Source: Alphaproteobacteria bacterium
GTDB lineage: Bacteria > Pseudomonadota > Alphaproteobacteria > UBA7887
Reading direction: 5' to 3'
Length of the DNA: 11,739 nucleotides
NCBI GenBank assembly: GCA_028289725.1
Contig: JANQOH010000077.1
Coordinates: 1-11,739, forward strand
In this document: positions 1-6,093 of the stretch, in pieces
Layout: each line of letters begins with the position of its first letter
How positions within the stretch are numbered: position 1 is the first letter of the stretch
Made by a program: the position numbers and the translations under genes
The notes under the pieces: model-generated
Told to the model about the DNA's origin: nothing
What the model saw: only the letters and a program-made list of their open reading frames with translations
Databases searched by the model: none

Positions 1-261
1 GGTTTTCAACAACGTCTCCATGTCGGAACCGACCACGCCGTCCGCAACCATCTGGTCCACCGCACCATGCCGTTCCGCCAAACAACGGGAGAACGCATCG
101 TTCGCAACGGCGACGCCGGCGTCTGGTGCCGACGACCAATCGTCACGGTGGATAAAGCCAAGTAGTGCAAGCATGGCGAGACAGACGCCGATCGCTGCGA
201 TCCGCGCGTTTCGCCCATCCAGCGGATGCGTGCGTGCTTGATTGCTTTTGGTCCCCGGCAT
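1..261 (-). CDS. Hypothetical membrane-anchored protein, N-terminal 87 residues, cut by the left window edge
   Basis: The reading frame starts at an ATG at 261 and stays open to base 1, so the C-terminus lies outside the window. Residues 1-20 are polar and basic, and about 21-37 form one hydrophobic segment (IAAIGVCLAMLALLGFI). Residues 38-87 are soluble and mostly acidic or neutral (AFSRCLAERHGAVDQM, then VVGSDMETLLKT). This fits a single-pass, N-in protein with its C-terminal part in the periplasm. The residue mix looks like real protein, whereas the overlapping frame on the same strand is rich in Arg, Trp and Ser and looks like a shadow. No strong Shine-Dalgarno precedes the ATG. It is divergent from the Sel1 gene, with 91 bases between the starts. 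I do not recognise the family, and I assign no function. Confidence 0.6.
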   Translation of the reverse strand, partial: MPGTKSNQARTHPLDGRNARIAAIGVCLAMLALLGFIHRDDWSSAPDAGVAVANDAFSRCLAERHGAVDQMVADGVVGSDMETLLKT

Positions 262-352
262 GTGTCCGCCATATCACACGTGTGGCAAACACGGAAGATC
301 TGCCGGGCTTGCGCTGGAAATGTTTGAATTTGTTCGATAATCTTTTTGCGTA

Positions 353-823
353 ATGATTCGCTATCTGAGCCTCGTGATACTTGGGTTGGTGGTTGTCGCG
401 CCGATGCACTCTGCCAACGCCGATGACGGCTGGGATCACATGGAACGCGGCGACCTCGCAGCCGCGGATGCGTACTGGCGGCCGCTGGCGGAAGCCGGGA
501 ACGGCGCGGCCATGGCCGGCCTTGCGCACATCGCCTCGGTGCAAGGCGATCACGAGGCGGCTGTTCATTGGCACCATCGAGCGGCCGCTGCCGGTGAGCG
601 CGAAGCGCTCAACTTGCTCGGCAGCGCATACTTGGAAGGCCGCGGTGTCACGCGGAATCCGGTGCTCGCTTATGCTTGGTACCACTATGCGTCATTGCGG
701 GGCAGCGCCAATGCGGCGCGTGCGCGTGATTTGGCCGGCCGGTGGCTAAGCGATGAGGAAGCGTCCGAGGCGCGGGCTCTCGCCAATCATTGGAAAGTCG
801 ACGGACCGCCGAATTCGCCCTAG
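353..823 (+). CDS. Exported Sel1-repeat (TPR-like) protein
   Basis: This 156-residue protein starts with a clear Sec signal peptide: hydrophobic residues 5-17, with a likely signal peptidase I site after A21-N22-A23. The mature part is made of helix pairs of the Sel1 type. Residues about 84-118 fit the repeat consensus best (ALNLLGSAYLEGRGV followed by AYAWYHYASLRG), and a more degenerate repeat covers about 36-80. Sel1 repeats are protein-interaction scaffolds, so a periplasmic adaptor role is the natural inference, with partner unknown. The ATG at 353 is chosen because the signal peptide begins there, although no Shine-Dalgarno is visible upstream. It lies 35 bases before the macrodomain gene on the same strand and may be the first gene of that operon. 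Family is fairly sure; role is unknown. Confidence 0.85.
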   Translation: MIRYLSLVILGLVVVAPMHSANADDGWDHMERGDLAAADAYWRPLAEAGNGAAMAGLAHIASVQGDHEAAVHWHHRAAAAGEREALNLLGSAYLEGRGVTRNPVLAYAWYHYASLRGSANAARARDLAGRWLSDEEASEARALANHWKVDGPPNSP

Positions 824-858
824 TCTGGCGGCCCTCAATTCATACGAGAGACGGGCAT

Positions 859-1380
859 ATGAGCGGTCGGTTGACCGTTGTTCGGGGCGACATCACGCAA
901 CTTCAAGTCGATGCCATCGTCAATGCCGCAAACCAGGCCTTGGCGCCTGGCGCGGGTGTTGACGGCGCCATCCGACGCGCCGCCGGACCTGACATTAATC
1001 GCGCCACGGCGGCATTCGGTGGATGTCCGACTGGCGAAGCGCGCGTCACCAAAGGCTTCGCATTGCCGGCCAAGTGGGTGATCCACACGGTGGGCCCGGT
1101 ATGGTCCGGTGGACAAGCCGGCGAGCCTCGCCTGCTGGCTTCGTGCTATCGATCGAGTTTAGAAAAGGCAGTCGAACACGGTGCACGGCGGGTGGCTTTT
1201 CCCGCGATTTCCACCGGCATCTACGGGTTTCCACCCCCTCTCGCCGCGTCGATCGCCGTTGCGGAAGTGCGCCGATTCTTGGCCTCGTCCGATGCAATCG
1301 ACGAGGTGATTTTGGTGGCCTTTGGCGTGGACGATCACGCCGTGCTAGCCAATGCCGCAAGTGGTACTGAAGAGACCTAG
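859..1380 (+). CDS. Macrodomain protein, probable O-acetyl-ADP-ribose deacetylase (YmdB/MacroD type)
   Basis: This 173-residue protein is a single complete macrodomain of the YmdB/MacroD class. These enzymes hydrolyse O-acetyl-ADP-ribose, and many also remove ADP-ribose from acidic side chains. Family motifs appear in order: GDIT at 10-13, VNAAN at 21-25, GAGVDGAIRRAAG at 31-43, the strand ending in VIHTVGP at 74-80, and AISTGIYGFP at 116-125, which wraps the distal ribose and phosphates. N25 and D35 fall where E. coli YmdB has its catalytic Asn and Asp. The frame is open further upstream, but the ATG at 859 is preferred because the protein starts directly at the first strand and a purine-rich GAGAG lies about 9 bases upstream. 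The stop is 3 bases from the Nudix start, so the two are almost surely co-transcribed. Cytoplasmic. Confidence 0.93.
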   Translation: MSGRLTVVRGDITQLQVDAIVNAANQALAPGAGVDGAIRRAAGPDINRATAAFGGCPTGEARVTKGFALPAKWVIHTVGPVWSGGQAGEPRLLASCYRSSLEKAVEHGARRVAFPAISTGIYGFPPPLAASIAVAEVRRFLASSDAIDEVILVAFGVDDHAVLANAASGTEET

Positions 1381-1383
1381 GGA

Positions 1384-2010
1384 ATGACCAAACAATTGAC
1401 GCGAATTGACGTCGAAATTTTCGATGTCACAACGGCCTATGACGGCTTTTTCAAACTGAACTTATACGACCTCCGTCATCGCCGTTTCGATGGCAATTGG
1501 AGCCGTCGACACCAGCGTGAAGTGTTCGAACGAGGGCCGACCGCCGCGATCCTGCTTTACGATCCGGCGCGCGATACGGTCATCCTGGTGGAACAAATGC
1601 GCACGCCGGCCGTCGATGACCCCGACGGACCTTGGTTGCTCGAGATTGTCGCCGGCATCATCGGCACCGGCGAGACGGCCGAGTCGGTGGTGCGCCGGGA
1701 AGCCGAGGAAGAAGCGGGCGTGACCGTGGGCGCCATCATTCCGTTGTTTGACAGCTTGCTCAGCCCCGGCGGATGCACGGAACGCATCAGCATGTTCGTT
1801 GGCCTGGTCGAGTCCGACGGCGCGGGTGGCGTCTACGGACTGGACCACGAAGACGAAGATATCCGTGCCGTCGTCTGGCCCTTCGAGAAGGCTTTCGCGG
1901 AGGTCGGTGGAAGAATCATCACGGCACCGGCAATGATGTGTTTGCAGTGGTTGGCCATGAACCGCGATCATTTACGATCCGGGACTTTGGCGAAGGGAGG
2001 CGAGGGATGA
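1384..2010 (+). CDS. nudF: Nudix hydrolase, ADP-ribose pyrophosphatase type
   Basis: This 208-residue protein has a perfect Nudix box, GX5EX7REUXEEXGU, at residues 91-113 (G91, E97, R105-E106, E109-E110, G112), which binds the Mg2+ ions. The sequence before it (VEQMRTPA, then LLEIVAG) and the downstream SPGGCTE at 127-133 are typical of the ADP-ribose pyrophosphatase branch, which cuts ADP-ribose to AMP and ribose 5-phosphate. The N-terminal extension of about 50 residues matches the NudF dimerisation region. It begins 3 bases after the macrodomain stop, and its own stop overlaps the CutA start (ATGA). A nudF-type activity is well supported. Other nucleoside-diphosphate sugars, such as GDP-mannose, remain possible substrates, since this branch is not fully separable by eye. 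Confidence 0.92.
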   Translation: MTKQLTRIDVEIFDVTTAYDGFFKLNLYDLRHRRFDGNWSRRHQREVFERGPTAAILLYDPARDTVILVEQMRTPAVDDPDGPWLLEIVAGIIGTGETAESVVRREAEEEAGVTVGAIIPLFDSLLSPGGCTERISMFVGLVESDGAGGVYGLDHEDEDIRAVVWPFEKAFAEVGGRIITAPAMMCLQWLAMNRDHLRSGTLAKGGEG

Positions 2011-2342
2011 CGGCGAACGACGCAGTGTTCGTTTATGTCACCGCGGGCGATCGCGACGCCGCGCTGAAGATCGGTCGCAATGTGGTCGAGTCAGGCCTTG
2101 CCGCATGCGCCAATGTGTTCGACGGCATGGAGTCGATTTACCGATGGCAAGGCGCGATCGAACACGCAAAGGAAACGGTCCTCGTGCTGAAGACGCGGGC
2201 ATCGCTCTTGGATGATCTGACCAATAAGGTCGTGGATCTTCACGATTATGATTGCCCATGCGTGGTCGCCATGCCGATCCAGGGCGGTCATCCGGACTAC
2301 CTCGCGTGGATTGCCGCGCAGACCAAAAGTCTCGAACAATGA
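2007..2342 (+). CDS. cutA: CutA family divalent-ion tolerance protein
   Basis: This 111-residue protein matches CutA over its whole length, which is the normal size. CutA forms a very stable ferredoxin-like trimer related to PII signalling proteins; it was named for copper tolerance in E. coli, but its molecular role is unsettled. Visible family features are the first strand FVYVTAGD, the helix ending in LAACANVF at 31-38, the SIYRWQGAI segment at 43-51, the ETVLVLKT strand at 56-63, the YDCPCVVAMPI segment at 81-91 and a Trp near the end of GGHPDYLAW. The ATG at 2007 overlaps the Nudix stop in ATGA and is preceded by a good Shine-Dalgarno (GGGAGG within 1995-2000, and GAGGG closer in). Its own stop overlaps the next start the same way, so translation is probably coupled across three genes. 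Confidence 0.93.
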   Translation: MTANDAVFVYVTAGDRDAALKIGRNVVESGLAACANVFDGMESIYRWQGAIEHAKETVLVLKTRASLLDDLTNKVVDLHDYDCPCVVAMPIQGGHPDYLAWIAAQTKSLEQ

Positions 2343-3496
2343 CCAATCTAAACCAATTCGCGGCCGCCAAGCTGCAGACGCTTGATGCCCGAAACTTGCG
2401 ACGTCGGCTCGCGACCACCGAAATATTGGATGAGCGCCAGGCCACGCGCGATGGGCGGCGCCTGATCGTTTTTTGCAGCAACGACTATCTCAATCTCAGC
2501 CAAAACGCACAGGTCAAAGCGCGCGCGGCCGTGGCGCTTGAGCAATTTGGCGTCGGCTCCGGAGCGTCCCGCCTCGTCACGGGGAACCATCCTCTTTTTG
2601 CCGCATTGGAATCCCGGCTCGCCGCGCTCAAACAAACCGACGACAGTGTCGTCTTCGGCAGCGGCTATCTCGCGAATCTCGGCATCGTCCCGACCTTGGT
2701 TGGCTCCGAAGACGTTGTCTTGGCGGATGAACTGTCGCATGCCTGCCTGCTCGCCGGTACGAAGCTATCGGGCGCCACGAGCCACATATTCCGGCACAAC
2801 GACCTTGCGCATATAGGCGAATTGCTGACCGTCAATCGAAACAAGCACCGTCACTGTCTGATCCTAACCGATGGCGTGTTCAGCATGGATGGCGATTTGG
2901 CGCCGCTCGCGGACTTGTCGGACCTTGCCGACGCGCACGCCGCTTGGTTGATGAGCGACGACGCCCACGGCATTGGCGTGATGGGCGCGGGGCGGGGGAG
3001 TTCATTTGTCGGTGGCGCGAAAGCCAACGTCCCCCTGCAAATGGGCACTTTATCAAAAGCGATCGGGTCTTATGGCGGTTATCTGTGCGCGGCGCAGCCC
3101 GTTATCGACCTGATCAAGACGCGCGCGCGCACTTTGATTTACTCGACCGGATTGCCGCCCGCGAGCGTCGCGGCCAGTCTCGCGGCCCTCGACGTGATTG
3201 AAGCCAATCCGGATCTTTGCGCACAGCCGGTGCGCAAGGCCCAGCAATTCACGGAGCAACTCGGTCTGCCGAAAGCGCAAAGCCCGATTGTCCCCGTCAT
3301 CATTGGCGATGCCGCAAAAACCTTGGCGGCATCGGAGCGGCTCGAGCAGGCCGGGTTTCTGGTGACGGCGATCCGTCCGCCGACCGTTCCGGAAGGCACC
3401 GCGCGATTGCGCATCACATTTACAGCGGCTCATACGGACGCGGACATAGCCGGGTTGGCCGATGCGGTCCGGAGCGAAATTTTCGCGGCGGCTTAG
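2339..3496 (+). CDS. bioF: BioF-type PLP alpha-oxoamine synthase, probable 8-amino-7-oxononanoate synthase
   Basis: This 385-residue cytoplasmic fold-type I PLP enzyme has the normal BioF length. BioF condenses pimeloyl-ACP or pimeloyl-CoA with L-alanine to give 8-amino-7-oxononanoate, the first step of biotin ring assembly. Seen in order: SNDYLNL at 47-53, GVGSGASRLVTGNHPLF at 71-87, H134 in the DELSHA motif that stacks on PLP, DDAHGIG at 207-213 (D207 for the pyridine nitrogen, H210), and the Schiff-base lysine K240 in GTLSKAIG. The ATG at 2339 gives an ATGA overlap with cutA; the 29 extra codons upstream lie inside cutA and are out of character. No other biotin gene is in the window. Glycine C-acetyltransferase, 5-aminolevulinate synthase and serine palmitoyltransferase share the fold, so substrate choice is less sure than family. 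Confidence 0.85.
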   Translation: MTNLNQFAAAKLQTLDARNLRRRLATTEILDERQATRDGRRLIVFCSNDYLNLSQNAQVKARAAVALEQFGVGSGASRLVTGNHPLFAALESRLAALKQTDDSVVFGSGYLANLGIVPTLVGSEDVVLADELSHACLLAGTKLSGATSHIFRHNDLAHIGELLTVNRNKHRHCLILTDGVFSMDGDLAPLADLSDLADAHAAWLMSDDAHGIGVMGAGRGSSFVGGAKANVPLQMGTLSKAIGSYGGYLCAAQPVIDLIKTRARTLIYSTGLPPASVAASLAALDVIEANPDLCAQPVRKAQQFTEQLGLPKAQSPIVPVIIGDAAKTLAASERLEQAGFLVTAIRPPTVPEGTARLRITFTAAHTDADIAGLADAVRSEIFAAA

Positions 3497-3536
3497 CGCA
3501 TTCGCGGCTGATTATAGATCGCGGAATGAATCGAAA

Positions 3537-3567
3537 AGGGCGGTGTAACCGATTGGTACACCGCCCT
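3537..3567. terminator. Bidirectional intrinsic terminator between converging bioF and metY genes
   Basis: An 11-base arm at 3537-3547 is perfectly complementary to 3557-3567, with a 9-base loop. On the plus strand the stem is followed by AAACTTTTATT, and on the minus strand by TTT directly, so both converging transcripts could end here. It sits in the 97-base gap between the two stops. The stem is perfect; the T-tracts are short, so efficiency is an inference. Confidence 0.8.
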
Positions 3568-3593
3568 AAACTTTTATTGTCGTGTATCTGAGG

Positions 3594-4928
3594 TCAGGCT
3601 TTCGCCAGTGCCTGGTCCAGATCGGCAATGATGTCATTGACGTTCTCAATGCCCACGGACAAGCGTACCACATCGGGCCCTGCGCCGGCGCCGATCTGCT
3701 GCTCTTCGGTCAGCTGGCGATGCGTCGTCGAAGCCGGATGAAGGATCAGGCTGCGCGTGTCGCCGATGTTGGCGAGGTGCGAGAACATGTTGACCTCGTC
3801 AACGACGGCGAGACCTGAATCGTAGCCGCCTTTGACACCGAACGTGAAGACCGCTCCGGCGCCTTTCGGCGTGTATTTCTGGGCGAGTTCGTAATAGGGG
3901 CTCGACTTGAGGCCCGAATAGGACACCCATTTGACCTTTGGATGATCCTGCAGCCACTCGGCAACGGCCAAGGCATTTGAACAATGGCGTTCCATGCGCA
4001 ATGGCAGGGTCTCGACGCCCTGCAGCAGGTTCCACGCGGCCGTCGGGTTCAGCGTCGGACCATAATCGCGCAATGCCACGGCGCGCACTTTCATGGTGAA
4101 GCCGAAGTCACCGAACGTCTCGGCGAAAACCAAACCGTGATAGGCCGGGTCGGGTTGGCCGAGGCCAGGGAACTTGTCGTTCTGACGCCAGTCGAACTTT
4201 CCGGACTCAACCACGATGCCGCCCATCGTGTTGCCATGGCCGCCAATGAACTTGGTGGTCGAATGCAAAACCAAGTCGGCGCCCCATTCGAACGGCCGAC
4301 ACAGGTAAGGCGAGGCCAAGGTGTTGTCGACCACGAGCGGAATGCCGAACTCGTGCGCGATCGCCGCAACCTTTTCGAGGTCGACGATGATGCCGCCGGG
4401 GTTTGCCAGTCCTTCAAGGAAGATGAACTTCACCTTGTCGGTCATCGCCTTGCGGAAATTCTCCGGATCGGTCGGATCCACAAAGTGGCACTTCCAGCCG
4501 AGCTTCGGAAAACTCACGCCGAACTGCGTCACCGAGCCACCGTACAGATTGCGTGAGGAAATGAACTCGTCACCTTGCTGCATCAGCGTGGCTGCGACCA
4601 AAAACTGCGCGGCATGCCCGCTCGCACAAGCCACGGCGCCGCGGCCACCTTCCAAAGCGGCGACGCGTTCTTCAAGCACCGCTACCGTCGGATTGGTCAT
4701 CCGCGAATAGACGTAACCAAAGGTCTGAAGGTTAAAGAGTGACGCCGCATGATCCGCGTCGTCGAAGACGAACGAGGTAGTCTGAAAGATCGGCGTCGAA
4801 CGCGCGCCTGTAACCGGGTCGGGCCGTGCGCCAGCGTGAACCGCCAATGTCTCTATGCCGTATTCATGGGGCGTTTCTTCGCCGCCCGGAATGTTGGAGA
4901 CGACTTCGTCAATCGGGGTGCTGCTCAT
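3594..4928 (-). CDS. metY: O-acetylhomoserine sulfhydrylase (O-acetylhomoserine aminocarboxypropyltransferase)
   Basis: This 444-residue cytoplasmic enzyme belongs to the Cys/Met-metabolism PLP family, at the length typical of O-acetylhomoserine sulfhydrylases (about 430-445, longer than MetB/MetC). It makes homocysteine and acetate from O-acetylhomoserine and sulfide, the direct sulfhydrylation route to methionine. Key sites: YSRMTNPT at 74-81 (phosphate-contacting Tyr and Arg), D201 in VVDNTLASPY, and the PLP lysine K226 in HSTTKFIGGHG. The frame is open 19 codons further upstream, but that would overlap the preceding gene; the ATG at 4928 has GGTAGAG just before it and leaves 4 bases after the upstream stop. 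It is the last gene of the minus-strand run and ends at the shared terminator. Assignment over cystathionine gamma-synthase rests on length and on the wording around the lysine. Confidence 0.93.
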   Translation of the reverse strand: MSSTPIDEVVSNIPGGEETPHEYGIETLAVHAGARPDPVTGARSTPIFQTTSFVFDDADHAASLFNLQTFGYVYSRMTNPTVAVLEERVAALEGGRGAVACASGHAAQFLVAATLMQQGDEFISSRNLYGGSVTQFGVSFPKLGWKCHFVDPTDPENFRKAMTDKVKFIFLEGLANPGGIIVDLEKVAAIAHEFGIPLVVDNTLASPYLCRPFEWGADLVLHSTTKFIGGHGNTMGGIVVESGKFDWRQNDKFPGLGQPDPAYHGLVFAETFGDFGFTMKVRAVALRDYGPTLNPTAAWNLLQGVETLPLRMERHCSNALAVAEWLQDHPKVKWVSYSGLKSSPYYELAQKYTPKGAGAVFTFGVKGGYDSGLAVVDEVNMFSHLANIGDTRSLILHPASTTHRQLTEEQQIGAGAGPDVVRLSVGIENVNDIIADLDQALAKA

Positions 4929-4932
4929 GGCT

Positions 4933-5481
4933 CTACCTTGGGGGTCTGAGGCTTTTGTTCGAGATGATGCGTGAATTGATGCCACACCAACTCAGCTCAC
5001 CGGACAAGCGTCCAAACTCGATCTTCGGGCACCTGTCCATGACAACTTCGAGCCCGGCCGCCTCGGCGAGTTCGGCTGCCTCGTCATTGCGCACCGTGAG
5101 CTGCATCCATAAAATACGGATACCTTTTTCATCTTTATTCGCAATGACTTCCTTGGTGATTTCCAAAGCTTCGTCGGAAGACCGGAAAATATCCACCATA
5201 TCGAGCTGATACGGCACATCGGAAATACTGCCGTACACTTTCTCGCCAAGAATTTCGTCGCCTGCCCGAGCGGGGTTTACCGGAATGACGCGATAGCCCT
5301 TGTTGGTCAGGTATTTCATCGCGTAATAGCTTGGCCGCTTCCAATGCGTGCTGGCGCCGACCATCGCAAATGTGCGAATGCTGCTCAAAATTCGGCGGAG
5401 CTTGTCATCGGAATAAAAATCGTGATGCGGCAGATACCTTAATGGATCGCCTTCGGTTTTGGTCGCGGCTGCCGTGGTCAT
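4933..5481 (-). CDS. CoA_binding_2 (YccU-like) protein, paralogue 1
   Basis: This 182-residue protein has a Rossmann-type CoA-binding domain like that of succinyl-CoA synthetase alpha and E. coli YccU. Motifs: AMVGAST at 39-45 (nucleotide-binding loop), RVIPVNP at 64-70, GEKVYGSISDVP at 79-90, ILWMQ at 123-127 and VVMDRCPKIE at 146-155. The catalytic His domain of the synthetase is absent, so it probably binds CoA or a related nucleotide without being a ligase. Function in this family is poorly known. The ATG at 5481 has AGAGG upstream (about 5487-5492), and its stop is 4 bases before the metY start, so the two are tightly linked. N-terminal residues 1-30 extend beyond the core domain and mention of HDFYSDDKLRR suggests a helix leading into it. 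Confidence 0.9.
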   Translation of the reverse strand: MTTAAATKTEGDPLRYLPHHDFYSDDKLRRILSSIRTFAMVGASTHWKRPSYYAMKYLTNKGYRVIPVNPARAGDEILGEKVYGSISDVPYQLDMVDIFRSSDEALEITKEVIANKDEKGIRILWMQLTVRNDEAAELAEAAGLEVVMDRCPKIEFGRLSGELSWCGINSRIISNKSLRPPR

Positions 5482-5547
5482 GTCGCGATACCTCTTCGGT
5501 TGATTGGCGGCCCTTGCAAGCGCGCCAAGGGGATTCGGTGTTGGGCC

Positions 5548-5566
5548 GCGTGACCGCGGGTCACGC
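5548..5566. other. Perfect 8-bp inverted repeat in the gap between the two CoA-binding genes
   Basis: GCGTGACC at 5548-5555 and GGTCACGC at 5559-5566 are exact reverse complements with a 3-base GCG spacer. It lies in the 113-base gap (5482-5594) between the two minus-strand CoA-binding genes. No T-run follows on either strand, so it is not a standard terminator. It could be an operator or an mRNA hairpin that limits readthrough or stabilises an end. The repeat is certain; any role is a guess. Confidence 0.45.
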
Positions 5567-5594
5567 TGGACCGGAGGCTGAAGCGGCGTAACAC

Positions 5595-6074
5595 CTAGGC
5601 CGCTGTGTTCTTGCTGTCAAGTTGATCAGAGGCTGGCGCGGCCGATGGCCGTTCACCGCCAAATATCCGAAAATGCTCACGTTTAAAGCATCGGTCCATG
5701 ACCACATCGAGCCCCGCATCACGGGCCGTGCGCGCCGCGTCATCGTCCCGCACGCCGTCTTGCATCCAGATCGATTTCGCGCCAACGGCGATCGCCTGTG
5801 CCGTGACTTCCGCGACCGCGTCGGGTTTGCGAAACACATTCACCATGCCCACCGGCTCCGGCACATCAGCAAGCGAGGCATAAACCGTTCGGCCTAAGAT
5901 TTCGGTGCCCGCTGCGCGCGGATTGACCGGGAAAATTCGGTAATCCATCGCTTGCATATATTGCATGATGCGGCAGCTGGGGCGGTCCCAATTCGGGCTC
6001 GCGCCGACAACGGCAATGGTGCGGTCGCGCTCAAACATGCGGCGCATGACCGCGTCGTCAGCCTGGTCTGTCAC
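5595..6074 (-). CDS. CoA_binding_2 (YccU-like) protein, paralogue 2, GTG start
   Basis: This 159-residue protein is a second Rossmann CoA-binding protein, paralogous to the one at 4933-5481. Shared landmarks: VVGASPNWDRPS at 22-33, FPVNPRAAGTEILG at 48-61, VYASLADVP at 64-72, IWMQ at 102-105 and VVMDRC at 124-129. After the Cys it reads FKREHFR where the first paralogue has PKIEFGR, and a polar tail follows. Upstream ATGs would put 27 residues of low-complexity basic sequence inside the crotonase gene; the GTG at 6074 instead has TTGAGG 6 bases upstream, which decides the start. It begins 19 bases after the crotonase stop, so the two are co-transcribed. Product function is unknown beyond probable CoA or nucleotide binding. 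Confidence 0.88.
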   Translation of the reverse strand: MTDQADDAVMRRMFERDRTIAVVGASPNWDRPSCRIMQYMQAMDYRIFPVNPRAAGTEILGRTVYASLADVPEPVGMVNVFRKPDAVAEVTAQAIAVGAKSIWMQDGVRDDDAARTARDAGLDVVMDRCFKREHFRIFGGERPSAAPASDQLDSKNTAA

Positions 6075-6080
6075 GTCGGT

Positions 6081-6086
6081 CCTCAA
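6081..6086 (-). promoter_or_regulatory. Shine-Dalgarno deciding the GTG start of CoA-binding paralogue 2
   Basis: TTGAGG on the minus strand, 6 bases before the GTG at 6074. It lies in the 19-base gap after the crotonase stop, which argues against the longer ATG starts further upstream. Confidence 0.6.
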
Positions 6087-6093
6087 ATGGCGC

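Noticed and set aside
143..685. Long minus-strand frame (180 codons) across the left-edge gene and the Sel1 gene
   Set aside because: It lies opposite the signal peptide and repeats of the Sel1 gene and crosses the divergent gap; its product has no domain-like pattern.
3119..3130. Short GC-alternating run within bioF
   Set aside because: It is only about 10 bases and lies inside conserved coding sequence in a GC-rich genome; not a meaningful repeat.
353..3496. A defence or NAD-depletion system built from Sel1, macrodomain and Nudix genes
   Set aside because: There is no TIR, Sir2 or ART effector, no nuclease and no mobile-element sign; neighbours CutA and BioF are housekeeping types.
3984..4556. 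190-codon plus-strand frame opposite metY
   Set aside because: It is the antisense shadow of a well-conserved PLP enzyme and shows no recognisable domain; high GC makes such frames common.
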